Assembly: GCA_941918925.1 (NCBI GenBank)
Contig: OW799233.1
Span: 70,194,578 to 70,258,577, forward strand
From: Phyto melanocephala
Taxonomy: Eukaryota; Arthropoda; Insecta; Diptera; Rhinophoridae
DNA: 64,000 nucleotides
Direction: 5' to 3'
Made by a program: the position numbers and the translations under genes. Under the pieces are notes generated by a model. That model had not been told where the DNA came from. It searched no databases and saw only the letters and a list, made by a program, of their open reading frames with translations. Of this stretch, positions 42,212 through 54,184 are shown piece by piece. Position 1 is the first letter of the stretch. Every line of letters starts with the position of its first letter.

Positions 42212-43089
42212 GAGCAAAATATTGTATATTATTTAAGAAGCAATAAAAATATATAATAAGTTACTTTATTTTACACTAAAATTGCTGCAGTGAAAAAAAA
42301 TTTTCTCGTTTTCGCTACGAGGTTGTAACAGTTTTCTTCTTATTTCACCTACAGCGGCAACCTACGGCAGCTAAACTAAGTTAAACTATTTCAAGTATTA
42401 TGTAGCAAATATGCTCAGACCATTTTTAGATATGCTCTATTTTATTTGTAAAAATTACCTAAATATAGGGTGTCTGAAAAGCGGCTACTACCGAAAAAGT
42501 AGGGCATCTGGTGAACATTTTACTACTTATTTTAATTAAAAACAAACATACCTTTAAAAAAATACCAAAAAATTAGTAATCAAACGGTAATGTTTCTGAC
42601 ACTTTAATTTTAAAGTGCATTTATTTTTCCAAGATCACCCTTTTTTTGCTTTTTACAAAATTGTCGACTTTGAGCAGCTCCACAAACTATAATTTTTATG
42701 CAATTAAGGAAAATGTTTTTGAATTCTGATCAGTAAGTAGTTCTTTATACGATGTCACACTATTAGCTGTTATACAAAAACTAAATTTTAATTTTTGTTT
42801 ACTGCACGTGAGTACTACAATCTTTGCAAACGTTTTCTTATATGTGTGTAAAAAAATTTTTACTATGACCGAAATTTTATATAGTATTTTGTTGAGTTTT
42901 ACAAAAGCTTAAATTCTTTTTTTTGTTTTTTCTTTGCCAAACTAAACAATCTTATCAACTCGTTTTTGTGCTTCATACGACGAATGTTTACAGCGAATGT
43001 TTACCAACTATTTCATTGTGTTGGTCGAAATAATATTTATATGAATTTTGCTTGCGGGTGTTCTATTGAGAAACACTGATTTAAACCAT
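42212..43089. other. AT-rich stretch, no gene seen
   Basis: About 880 bp. The first part is the original continuation of the duplicated unit. No domain, RNA gene or terminal repeat was recognised. Confidence 0.5.
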
Positions 43090-43465
43090 CCCTGCAGATA
43101 ACGTGACTAGTTCATACACGCATGTAAAGTATACGCTGCAATGGACTAGGACTAATTCAAGGATCACCTAAATGTATGGGAAAACCGTGGTCGATTTGAC
43201 ATTACGATGTCCTAGAGCTGGATCATTTAACCCACCGGAGTAGTCTACAAACTACTCTTTGTCACCATTCGATGAAGCACCTAAATATACGACCATTATA
43301 CAGTCTTCACAACAATATATGTAATCGTTTAAACACGAACACTTGTCGTTTAACTACAATCTTTTGTTTAAAAATGATATGGTTCATGACTGCATAACAT
43401 AGGACCAAGTTGTAAGTAGTCCATTTAGCTAAAATGGACCACGTAGTCCAATATTATCTGTAGGG
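43090..43465. mobile_element. Candidate MITE with CCCTRCAGATAA ends
   Basis: CCCTGCAGATAACGT at the left and the reverse complement of CCCTACAGATAATAT at the right, 376 bp apart. GTAGTCCAT/ATGGACTA-type inverted blocks lie inside. No target duplication could be fixed, so the call is tentative. Confidence 0.45.
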
Positions 43466-43552
43466 ATAGTCAGCTAAAGTTTTAAATGCTGTAGTATTGG
43501 TAAACGAGTTACCCAATAAACAGAAAGTCAATCATTTAATGATATGACGCAG

Positions 43553-44000
43553 CGCAGGGCGAATTCACATTAGGTAATGTTCGTAGCCAGCTAATTGTTT
43601 TTTCTGTTTTTATTAAAAATGGTACAACGTTAAAGTCTGTTTTTCTGGCATAACGACGACATTGACATATATGTGCGAAATTTTATCATCATACCTCTAA
43701 TGCTGTCGGTTTTATGAGCATTAATATTTCATTGACAGTAGTTTACATGAAAAGTGGGCGTTAAAGTAGTAGTGTCGAAATAGTTTCTGCCAATAAACTC
43801 AACTCAGATATTTTAATAGAGATTGTTCTTCCAAAATCTTTATTCATTGAGAATTTATATGAATTTGAGATATACCCTTATATTGGAGGTGGGCGTGTCG
43901 CGTTTGGCACAGCGCAAAGCGAATTCACATTAGGTAATGTTACAAAACCAGCTGATTGTTTTTTTTTGGGTTTGTTTGAAAAGGCACAGTGTTAAAGTCT
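43553..44000 (+). repeat. Two diverged direct repeats (~95 bp) 350 bp apart
   Basis: GCGAATTCACATTAGGTAAT at 43559 and 43919, followed in both by a CCAGCT(A/G)ATTGTTTTTT block and GTTAAAGTCTGTTT. The sequence between does not match the 122-bp array elements. Confidence 0.55.
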
Positions 44001-44049
44001 GTTTATTTTTAAATTAATTTTTATATTCCTTAAAAAAGTATTAAAAAAA

Positions 44050-44477
44050 TGTAAAAAACAAAAAAAAAAAATTGAAAAAACTTTTTTTTTGGCTCAGCTG
44101 GGATTCGAGCCACGTTTACTCTAACAAGTATACACGTTTGTATGTATGCATGTATGTTGTTGTTGTAATGTTGTTGTTGTGAAAAAAGGAGGTGGTCGTA
44201 GTTTTTTGCTCATATCTCAGTTGTTCATGTACCGATGTTTCTGATTTTCAATACCGGTCTACTCCCGAATATTTCTGATATTTTAATACCTCACCCGGGA
44301 CAAGGCGATGTCGGGTTGATTTCAACATACACACGGACAGACTGACAGAGCTTAAAAGACTCCCCCATTCATAAGCTTACAGAAATATATACTTTATGGA
44401 GTCGGAAATGAAAATTGTAGAAAATTCTCACGGAATGACAAACCTATATATACCCTTTTTCACTGTGTGAAGGGTAT
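44050..44477 (-). mobile_element. Partial mini-me/DINE-1-like element
   Basis: Reverse orientation: GGCTCAGCTGGGATTCGAG block, GTATACACG, GTCY-like segment, ATATACTTTATGGAGTCGGA, and the end CACTGTGTGAAGGGTAT. The distal part with the second hairpin is missing. Confidence 0.65.
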
Positions 44478-45337
44478 AATAAACAATTAAAAAGTTGATC
44501 TATGTATATCATGAACTAATTGTTGTATTTACATAAAACATATGTACATTTTATTCTCATTTGTCCTGTTTTTTCCAGGGACCGTAATAATTATTCCTTT
44601 TTTCATAAGAGTCAGATGATAACAGTTATTTTTTGTTTTTCATTTTTACGAGCAACTATAATTTTTTTTTTAATTTAATTTTTTAGTGAAAAAATAACAG
44701 TTCTTTTTTGATTATTATTTTTTTGAGAAAAAATAAAATTTTTTTCTAACGAAGTGTACGTGTTACAATAACACTGCTCGACAAAAAATAATTTTTTGTT
44801 TTTCCGTTAATTAAAACTATGTGGACTATATGGATTTTGATGCGCTGAACTCAAATCCGTTGTCAGTTTTTTTCCATCAGATCGGGATTTTTTTTTATGG
44901 TCGTGGCAATTTTTTTCCTATAAATTACTCAGGTACGGAGACATATTTCATTCTAACTCGAGAACCAGTCATCTGGATTTCAAAAATTTCCAGATGTGTA
45001 ACAAAATTGTGTTAGAATAATACTTGTCGTCAATTTAGTTTTTCTGCATATATATAAATCAAGTTAACATTCGAATGATTGTAAAAAATAAAAATTAATT
45101 GTTATTGAAAATAGAAAAAGGAAATACGTATTAAAACTTTCAGAAGTGGGATATTTTTTAATAAAAATGTAAAGCAAAAATTTAACACGTCAGGGGCTCA
45201 TAACTGCATTAATCCAATGTGGAATCTAATTCCCAGAAAGCGCAACAATAGCTCAACTTCGGACATTATTTCAAAAAACAATACGCGTTGAAAATGAACA
45301 TTGTGGAGTTCATTTTGCTACTACTTCTGTTTAATCA
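44478..45337. other. AT-rich stretch before the gypsy remnant
   Basis: About 860 bp. An LTR and primer site would be expected upstream of the gag at 45338, but I cannot identify either. The second duplication unit begins at 45087 within it. Confidence 0.45.
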
Positions 45338-46310
45338 ATGGCTTCAAATCAATATTCTGCTTTAAATATAACTGGTGATTTTTCATATGTGCCCTCTCTG
45401 CAATCTGATACTGCTGTACAACCAACTGTTTCTATTCAACCCAACGCTTCCGTTAACCTTATTGGTAATGCACATCCAGCTAATTCTTACAGAAATTATT
45501 TCACTTCCTACTACCTACTACTACCTACCTACCTACTACCTCTAATAACCATAAAAAATTCATTAGATAACGCCATTAAGCAGTTGCAGAAGCAACGTGA
45601 ATTGATGTTACTCCAGCGTGAGGTTGAAATACTTAATAGTGAAGTCAAATGTTCTTCTTCCGACATTGCGATTATTGATTCTATGGTAAGTAAATTTTCT
45701 GGAGATGATTCCTACGATGTTAATCGCTGGGTAAGTGATATAGAAGATGCTTTTGTTTTGCTGAAGTGCGCAGAACACATGAAGTTTGCTGTGTGGAACT
45801 GCTGCATTATAGGCAAGAACATTATTTCCTTAAAATTACGATTCTTTTAAAAAATCCCTTCTAAACGAGTTTGTGCAATCAAAGTCAATGCTAGAAATAT
45901 ATGAACAACTGAAGAAGAGAAAGCGTTTACCAAATGAAAGTATCCAGCGATATGTTATTGAAATGAAAATAATAGTAGAAAGGGCAAACATTCCAGAAAC
46001 GGAATTAATTGATGCTATTATAGGGGGTCTTAATGATAATACACCACTTGATAATATTCTGTATCAGGCAACTACAATGTAACAACTCAAAATCCAACTT
46101 AGTCGTTATCAGAAGTTGCTCGATAAACAAACTAGAAGTAATTGGAGATCTGAAAATATATCTACTAAATCAAAGGAGCCTACGACTGAAGTTCGTGGCT
46201 ATAACTGTTCCCAGTTTGGACACTTCCACAATCAATGTTCAAAACCCATACGTACTAAAGGTTCCTGTTTTAAATGTGGTGAATTGGGTCATTTACATAA
46301 CAATTGTACT
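45338..46310 (+). pseudogene. gag: Ty3/gypsy gag, broken (copy 1)
   Basis: The frame from 45338 encodes a low-complexity N-terminus, a coiled-coil-like stretch (KQLQKQRELMLLQREVEIL) and the start of the capsid region (KFSGDDSYDVNRWVSDIEDA). A frameshift near 45835-45870 moves the sense to 45873-46082 (RLPNESIQRYVIEMK), a TAA at 46080 interrupts, and the frame continues with two nucleocapsid fingers: YNCSQFGHFHNQC, which lacks its first Cys, and an intact CFKCGELGHLHNNC. Inactive. Confidence 0.8.
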
Positions 46311-46757
46311 AAAAAAAATTCTATGGTGGCTGTGGTAGCTGAATCTGAGGTAGATAAACATAATTTTGGAAAGACGGCAGTAAATGCTTTACAAATGGTA
46401 AGTGTCACTTTTGTAAATAAATTAGGCAAGCGCAATGACGTTAGTTCTAAAATGTGTTCTCTTATTGATTCCGGTAGCCCGAAGAGTTTTATTAAATGCT
46501 CTGAAGTTCCTTTTCCTATAAACAAGATTCCAAAACCAGCTAAGTATCGGAGAATAGGTAATTGTCAGCTACAAATTTTAGATGAAATAGTTTGTGAAAT
46601 AAATATTCATAATGAAATAATTTTTCATAACTTTTTTGTATTGCCTGATACTGATATATGTGTGCCATTATTAATTGGACGAGATCTTTTATGTCGATTA
46701 AATATATTTTTGTGTAAACTTAAACGAATATATTCAAAAAAGAGGTACTTGAAATAA
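46311..46757 (+). pseudogene. pol: Ty3/gypsy protease region (copy 1)
   Basis: It follows the fingers in the same frame. LIDSGSPKSFIK holds the protease Asp, and VPLLIGRDLLCRLN is the C-terminal protease block. The frame ends at 46757. Further weak pol coding follows (46897-47030) until the TIR element at 47032 interrupts it. Confidence 0.78.
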
Positions 46758-47031
46758 AGGAGAAAAATTTAGTTAATGACATATTAAAAACAGTGCGTTT
46801 GTTTTATTTGATATTTGGAAAAATAAAACTGTCGAATCCGAAACGAATAAAATACAAAAGTGTCATTCAAATAACGCTGTTGGACTTTGTAATGATTTGT
46901 CAATATCAAATGATGTGGTAACTTTTAATAGTTTCTTAATTGAAATAAAATCGGTAGAATTTGTCGATAAGTGTAGAAAAGAATATGAGAATATTACAGT
47001 TGCTTCCAATGAAACAACATTTTCTGTATTA

Positions 47032-48491
47032 CACGCAAAGAAAAAATATGGTCGTGGTAACCATAATCGAAGAGCAACTATGATTGAATTGTATGATTAT
47101 GTTTAAAATAATAATGGTTACCACTTATCATTATTATGTTTAATATAAGTATCATTCAATAATCATATATATGACTACAATTGAAATCGACAATCTTTGC
47201 TTTTTACGGCAAATTATTGTCTTTTGCTGTAACATACATATAGTGATTGTACTTACCAATTTAATTGCAATTTTTATACCAAAATTTTTTTACATTTTCC
47301 CGTTTATTTTTATACCCTTCACACAGTGAAAAAGGGTATATATAGGTTTGTCATTCCGTGTGAAATTTCTACAATTTTCATTTCCGACCCCATAAAGTAT
47401 ATATTTTCTGAAAGCTTATGAATAGAGGAGTCGATTAAGCCCTGACCGTCTGTCCGTCTGACCGTCTGTCCGTGTGTATGTTGAAATCAACTTTTTGAAG
47501 CCCCCCGACATAGGTTGGACCCGGGTAAGGTATTAAAATATCAGAAATATTCGGGAGTAGATCGGTATTGAAAATCAGAAACATCGGTACATAAACAACT
47601 GAGATATGAGCAAAAACCCACGACCACCTCGATTTTCTTTTCATAAAAACAACATTACAACAACAACATACATACATACAAACGTGTATACTGGTTAGAG
47701 AAAACGTGGCATCAAATCCCAGCTGAGGCAAAAAAAATTTTTTTTAAATTTTTTTAAAATTTTTTTTTTTAATTTTTTTTTTTATTTTTTATTTAATATA
47801 TTATATATATTTTTATTATTATTTTTTTTTATTTTTTTTTTTAATTTTTTTTTTATTTTTTTTTTGTTTTATATATATTATATATGTATATAATAATTTT
47901 TTTTTTTTTAATTTTTTTTTTAAATTTTTTTTTTTTAAATTTTTTTTTTATTTTTTATTTTTTTTTTTGTTTTTTTTAACATACATACGTGAATTTACTG
48001 TTATTGCATGACTACACGTTGTGAAGGGTATATAAGATTCGGCACGGCCGAATATAGCGCTTTTACTTGTTGTTCCTTTTTTTGACATCTCAAACTTTTA
48101 AAATAATAAAAATTTATTCAGCAAGAAGAAGAACAATCGAAATCAAATTATTATTTAAAACAAATCATAGCTTGATTAATTTGTAATCACACTGTTGTCT
48201 CACTTATTATTTAATGATTATTTTTAATTTATAATGCTTTTGAATATAATGTTATTTTTGTCAAATTAATTTTTTTAAATCATACTATTTTTAAATGATA
48301 ACCATTTTGAAATTTTTACGAAAAGTAATCATTAAATGATACAATTCAAACAAATGCTTGATTATCGTGACAAAATATATGATGAAATTAAACAAAAATA
48401 ACTATTACTTGTTTTCGACAACCAAATATTGTTTTAGAAAAAATAATATGACCGTCGTGATCATGTCGTAACCATGGTTTTTCTTTGCGTG
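47032..48491. mobile_element. TIR element with TA target duplication inside gypsy pol (copy 1)
   Basis: CACGCAAAGAAAAA at the left and its reverse complement TTTTTCTTTGCGTG at the right, each next to TA (47030-47031, 48492-48493), as in Tc1/mariner-type elements. Imperfect inverted similarity goes on inside (GGTCGTGGTAACCAT). Gypsy coding sense stops at its left edge and resumes right after it, which supports insertion. Apart from the nested mini-me-like repeat it holds about 700 bp of AT-rich, non-coding DNA. Confidence 0.7.
47312..48066 (+). mobile_element. Full mini-me/DINE-1-like element nested in the TA-flanked element (copy 1)
   Basis: The complete family layout is present: ATACCCTTCACACAGTGAAA hairpin, CCGACCCCATAAAGTATATA core, GTCTGTCCGTCTGACCGTCT tandem tetramers (GTCY type), a GTATACTGGTTAGAG block, a T-rich tract of about 270 bp (47720-47990), ACACGTTGTGAAGGGTATAT, and the ATTCGGCACGGCCGAAT hairpin before TTTTACTTGTT. 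No TIRs and no ORF. Confidence 0.75.
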
Positions 48492-48493
48492 TA

Positions 48494-49437
48494 CAAGCCA
48501 GCACTGACGAAAACATAAATATAGATCCACAATTGAGCGAAGAAAACATAAAGAAACTTAGATCAGTGATTGAAAGTACATACTGCAATCCTCCTCTTGA
48601 ATTGGAAAAAGTTCCTTACGATGCTAAAATGAAAATAAATTTGACTGATGACACACCTTTTCATTTTCTACCTCGTAGACTTTCTTTTGTTGAAAAGAAT
48701 GAAATAGATTTTTTAGTAAACGATTTGTGGAAAAGGAAAATTATTACACACAGTAATTCGCCATATGCATCTGCCACTGTTTTAGTAAGGAAAAAGAATG
48801 GTGAAGGCAGATTATGTGTTGACTACAAGTTTTTAAATAAGAAAACAGTTTGGGATAATTTTCCTATGTCAGTTATTGAGGATTGTTTTGAACAACTTGA
48901 GGGGCAAAATATTTCACTGCTTTAGGTTTAAGGAATGGGTTTCATCAGGTAGAAATGCACGAAGATTCAGTGAAATATACTTCATTTGTAACACCTAGAG
49001 GACAGTACGAATATAGGAAAATGCCATTTGGTTTAAAAAATGCGCCGGCATTTTTTCAACGTTTTATTAATGATATTTTGAAAGATTTCATATCATCAGA
49101 AAAAGTTGTTGTATATATGGATGATATAACAATAGCAGCTTCAGAAACTCACCTGAAAGTTGTCGAAAATGTTCATATACGATTGACTTCAAAGGGTCTT
49201 AAGTTAAAATTGAATAAATGTAAGTTTGGCTACGCTGAAATACAATTTTTAGGTTAAATTATCAATTCTAAGGGAATACACTTAATAATGATCAGCTTGA
49301 GGCAATAAGAAATTTTCCACAACCTCAAAATATTAAACAAGTACAACAATGTCTTGAGTTGTTTTCTTATTTTAGAGAATTTTTCTACGATAGCAAAACC
49401 GTTAACATCACTGTTAAAGAAAAGTGTTTTAAATAAT
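48494..49437 (+). pseudogene. pol: Ty3/gypsy reverse transcriptase, broken and truncated (copy 1)
   Basis: The frame 48485-48925 encodes the RT N-terminal half (PRRLSFVEKNEIDFL, SPYASATVLVRKKNGEGRL). After a short frameshifted stretch, 48955-49257 gives MPFGLKNAPAFFQRF and the catalytic YMDD (about 49117-49128). The sense then runs through a TAA at 49255 and frameshifts to the thumb region and stops abruptly at 49437, where the BEL LTR starts. The rest of this element should lie beyond the BEL element, outside the window. Confidence 0.85.
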
Positions 49438-50271
49438 TGTTGGCGTCTGTCATGCAAGTGGCCCGGTGTAAGCCGCACCATGCAATGTGCCCTGAGTAAA
49501 CATACACTTACATAGTGCGGTGAGTCGGCGCTGAGAGAACGCCGGCAAAAGAACCAACCGACACGGTATTCAAAGTTTTTTTTTCAATCTTCGTAAATCA
49601 GCAAAGCGAACGGACGCCAATTTTGTTTTAAAACAAATAGAAAAAGATAAGAAAAATTAAACGAAAAGAGTTGTGATTTAAGACAAAGAAATAAAAGTGA
49701 AAATTTAAATAAAAGAATAGCTATAGAGAAGATAAATAAAATAGAAAAACAAGGAGTTTTATTTTCTAAAAGAAGCATAAGGTGAGAAGACAGAAAAGGA
49801 GAAATAAACTACACACAGACGACCTACCCCAACAACTACCATTTGAAGCTTCGTGCAACTGGACATCACTCAGTCAGGTAAACATTTTGGTCCTTCGACC
49901 GGCATTTTGGAAGAAAAGATGCGTAAAGTGAATTTATTTTTGGAATTACAAAAAAAGTGTCTCAGTGCAGAATAAAATTTGTGTCTCGGTTGAAATTTAT
50001 TATCAATAAAGAGTAACGGTACACTTTTCTGTACAAACCGCTATAACGGATTTTTTTTGTTGTTTTTCAAAAAGTTTTGCTCATATTTCGGCTGCCATTT
50101 AAATTGTTGTTGTTCACAGAAATTTATTTGGAATACAACGGAATTTTTAGAATTTTTTTTGGCGCTTTTTTACCATTTTGTACTTTGTTGTTCTTGCCTT
50201 TCAGTTTCACGATAAGTGTTTCCCAAACTTTTTTTTCGTGGTTCTCTCTGATTATTATTGAATAAATTAAT
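49438..50271 (+). repeat. 5' LTR and leader of the second BEL/Pao element (copy 1)
   Basis: It begins TGTTGGCGTCTGTC, right where the gypsy RT coding ends. Two AATAAA signals lie near 49971 and 50008, suggesting the R/U5 part ends soon after, perhaps at TGTACA near 50034. I cannot fix the LTR end or a primer site because the 3' LTR lies outside the window. The rest to 50271 is leader before gag. Confidence 0.6.
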
Positions 50272-51625
50272 ATGTCAACTTTTGAAAAATATGTACGCGC
50301 GGCAGATGAAGTAATTAGTTTTGAGGCTAATTTAAAAGACCAAGACCTTTCAGGCTACACTGAAGAGGCCTTTAATTTTGTGAGAGAGGAACTTGGCAAA
50401 ATTTGGGAAAAGTATACGAAAATTTTTAACGAGTGTTCCGATGAAACGGTAGAAAAGTAAAAGAAATGGTGGTTGTGCAAACAAAGCATCCACACGTTCG
50501 AAAAATATATATACGCTTCATTAATATAATGTCTAAAGCAGAGAAAAAATTTAAAGGAAATATTCAAGAGAATATTAATACAGTAGTTCCTAACCTTTGT
50601 TGTTCCTTATCTGTCCCTCCGTGTGATACTGTTGTTTTTCATGGGGATTACGTGTCGTGGTCTACATTTAGAGATATGTTCACGGCGATTTACATTAATA
50701 ACAGCAGACTTAGCCCGGTAGAAAAATTGTTTTATTTGTTTCAAAAAACTGATGGTGAAGCCAGAGACATTAATAGAAATGTGTCCTTGACTGGAGAAAA
50801 TTTCGACATTGCGTGGAACAATTTGAGATCCCAATACGAAAACAAAAGAGTTCTAATCAATACTCAGCTAAAGTCCCTTTTCAACTTAGCCCCCTGTTTA
50901 CAAGAAACAGCTTCTGAAATAAAAAGACTGCAAAGAGAAATAAATAACTGTATGTCTATTTTGAAGTTATATAAAGTTGATAATGGTTCGTGGGATCCTA
51001 TTTTTGTATTTCAATGCTCGTCACGTCTCTCAGAATGTACGTTGAATATTTGGGAGCAATCAGTGAAAAATAAAACAGAGGTCCCCAAATGGGAGGAATT
51101 AAATAGTTTTCTCACTGATAGATATCATGCGCTTGAAAGTGTCTCAGACATTATTGCAACGAATAGTGCATTTGTAAGTGGTTCCCAATCTTTTTCAAAT
51201 AACAACAATCAGGCATCAAAAGTCAAGCAATTTAAGGCCTATCATACTAAAGTTGATGCACAGAAATGTGTATTATGTAAAGAAAACCACAAAATTCGTT
51301 TTTGCAACAAATTTTTAACTATGAACTACAAAACTCGTGTTTCAATTTTAAAAAGATTCCGATTTTGTTTCAATTGTCTCTCTATGGTGACTGTAATAGT
51401 GCAAATAGTTGCTCCAAGTGCAAGAAAAAACATCATACATTGATGCATAGAAATTTTGTAAGAGCAAATAATACAAGTCAAACACAATTCAATAATTTTT
51501 CTTATGGCGAAAGACAAAGTAATTCAGTTCAAACAATACAATCCACTAATACTCCAGGTCCATTAGGAGTTATTCAATCACATCACACGTCTGTTTCGAA
51601 AAAGGTTATGTTGGCGACAGCTTAG
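50272..51625 (+). pseudogene. gag: Second BEL/Pao element: gag (copy 1)
   Basis: The start ATG at 50272 gives 62 codons, then a one-base frameshift near 50455 moves the sense to 50466-51443. That frame carries the DUF1759-like capsid blocks (FHGDYVSWSTFRDMF, LSPVEKLFYLFQKT, NTQLKSLFNLAP, NGSWDPIFVFQ) and a first finger (CVLCKENHKIRFC). A second frameshift near 51390 leads into CNSANSCSKCKKKHHTLMH in the frame ending 51625. Inactive. Confidence 0.83.
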
Positions 51626-53962
51626 GTTCATATTGTTAGTTTTAGTTCTTATTACAAGGTGCGAGCTCTAATTGATCCATGTTCTGATGAGAGTTTTATT
51701 TCTACAGGCTCTAGTCGTTCCTCGAATAACTGGTAGTGTCCCAACACATTCGTTTTGCCCATTAACTAACAATAAACTGTCAGATTTGAATTATGCTGAT
51801 CCGAAGTTTTTCGAAAGCAGTGAAGTAGACTTATTATTAGGAGGTGATTTGTACCCTTTTATTCTTCGTGGTGGAGTCCAACATGGTATTTTTGAATCCC
51901 TAGTGGCTCAAGAAACGATTTTTGGTTGGATTGTGACTGGCCCAATACCCAGTAATGTTTCCACACGATGTGTTAGAATGTCTCATATGACAAGAGTTTC
52001 TATCGATGACCATTTGACAAAGTTTTGGGAGTTAGAAGAAGTTTCTCGTAAAAAGGTTCTATCAGAAGAGGATAAGAAATGTGAGGAGATCTATCGTTAT
52101 ACTACCACAAGAGATTCTAAATGGAGGTATATTGTTAGTCTGCCCTTTAAGAATAATATTGCTTCACTTGGTTCAAATAGGCATATTGCTCTTAGTCAAT
52201 ATTTCAGAAATGAAAAGTCATTTATGCGTAAACCAGATTTTAAGGCTCAATATGATGAGGTCCTTAAAGAATATTTAACGTTAGGACATATGGAGAAACT
52301 CAGAGGCTCTGAAAGTGGTCCAAGTTATTATTTACCTCATCACGGAGTGTGTAAGCCCGAAAGTACAACAACAAAATTGAGAATAGTTTTTAATGCCTCT
52401 AGTGCGACTTCTAGTGGTAAGAGTCTCAACGACAAGCTGTACGTAGGTCCCATTTTGCAAGCTAATTTGGTTTCTCTGATTTTGAAATGGCGATTTTTTC
52501 AGTTTGTATTTAATGCGGATATTTCGAAAATGTATCGCCAAATTTTAGTAAATCCTGAACACAGACTTTTTCAAAAAGTTGTGTTTCGTAGTTCAGTAGA
52601 TAGTGAGATTAAAGATTTTCAACTGAAAACGGTCACTTTCGGCGTTAATTGTGCTCCTTATTTGGCCATAAGAACGATACTTCAATTAGCTGATGACGAA
52701 GAACTATGTTTTCCACTCGGCGTTGAATATTGCGAGAGTGTATGTATGTTGATGATGCTCTTGTAGGAGCTCATTGTATTTCTGATGCTTTGGTGGCACG
52801 AGACCAATTAATTGGTATATGAGAGACTGCTGGGTTTGAGTTACGAAAATGGACCTCAAACTCAAAACCAATTTTAAAAAATTTGCCCCAAGAGCATTTA
52901 TTGAATTCAGATTTTTTGTCGCTCGATGATAAGAGCACAACTAAAACGCTTGGCGTACGCTGGAATGCAGCAGAAAACGTTTTTTACTTTACAACTGAGA
53001 AAATTAAACTCAAGCAATCGTACACAAAGCGGGAAGTTCTTTCAATTATTGCTCGACTTTTTGATCCAGCAGGCTGGTTAGGCCTAGTAGTTATCAAAGC
53101 CAAAATTTTAATGCAACAAATGTGGCTCGATAAAATAGATTGGGATGACCCGATAAAACCTCTGGCTCTTACTAAATGGCAATCTTTTGTTACGAAATAT
53201 AATGATATAGACTCAATAAAACTTCCCCGATGGATTGAATATACCCCAGACTGTCACATTGAGTTTCATGGTTTTTGCGACGCATCAGAGTTAGCTTATG
53301 CAGCCACAATATACGTTAGAATTAGTTTTGGTGATAAAGTTTACACAAATTTGCTCACTTGTAAAACGAAAGTGGCTCCAGTGAAAAAACCATCATTGCC
53401 ACGCTTGAAATTAAGTGGAGCAGTACTTTTGGCAAATTTGTTTAATAGTGTGGTTCCCAATTTAAATTCGTATATTTTATATTTGTGGTCCGATTCTACA
53501 ATTGTGTTAGCTTGGCTTCGAAAACCACCTTGTAATTGGAAAACGTTTGTGGCAAATAGAATCGCTACTATTTTGGATAAAGTTGGCACAAAAATTGGTT
53601 TCATGTACCTACGAATTACAACCCTGCCGATCTAGCAACCCAGGGGCTGACTCCTTCTAAACTACGAGAAAACAAACTTTGCTGGCAAGGACCTGATTGG
53701 CTCAGGTTAGATAAATCTTTGTGGCCCCAAACTCTGTTAGAATTTCAAACTTCAGAAGATTCAAAAAGAATTCAAGTTAATGTTGCTCGATCGTCTGAAA
53801 TAGAAGATGTACTTGACCGGTTTTCGAGTTTACCTTGAGCTCTTCATGTGATTTCTTACTTGTCTCGATTCTATCATCTCACCCGTAAAAGCCTTTGTAA
53901 GGATGATCAGTATGATACAACGAGAATTACGGCGACAGAATTAGCTTTTGTGCGTAACCGAT
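51626..53962 (+). pseudogene. pol: Second BEL/Pao element: protease, RT and RNase H (copy 1, truncated)
   Basis: The protease region starts near 51640 (VRALIDPCSDESFIS, with Pro-Cys after the Asp), followed by VDLLLGGDLYPFIL and IFGWIVTGPI. RT runs in the frame to 52766 (SSGKSLNDKLYVGPILQANL, ADISKMYRQIL) with its YVDD after a frameshift near 52740. A TGA at about 52818 interrupts the connection region. RNase H follows in 52883-53635 (HGFCDASELAYAATIYV, LWSDSTIVLAWL), with another frameshift near 53610. The unit ends at 53962 at the start of the integrase zinc region, where the duplication junction cuts it. Confidence 0.83.
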
Positions 53963-54184
53963 CGATTAATAAAAATTAATTGTTATTGAAAATAGAAAAA
54001 GGAAATACGTATTAAAACTTTCAGAAGTGGGATATTTTTTAATAAAAATGTAAAGCAAAAATTTAACACGTCAGGGGCTCATAACTGCATTAATCCAATG
54101 TGGAATCTAATTCCCAGAAAGCGCAACAATAGCGTTGAAAATGAACATTGTGGAGTTCATTTTGCTACTACTTCTGTTTAATCA

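Noticed and set aside
44821..45015. 64-codon ORF upstream of the gypsy remnant
   Set aside because: Low-complexity, T-rich, no family features, and not conserved with any neighbouring element.
47720..47990. T-rich tract as a coding or regulatory element
   Set aside because: It is simple low-complexity sequence internal to the mini-me-like family and is present in reverse in another copy.
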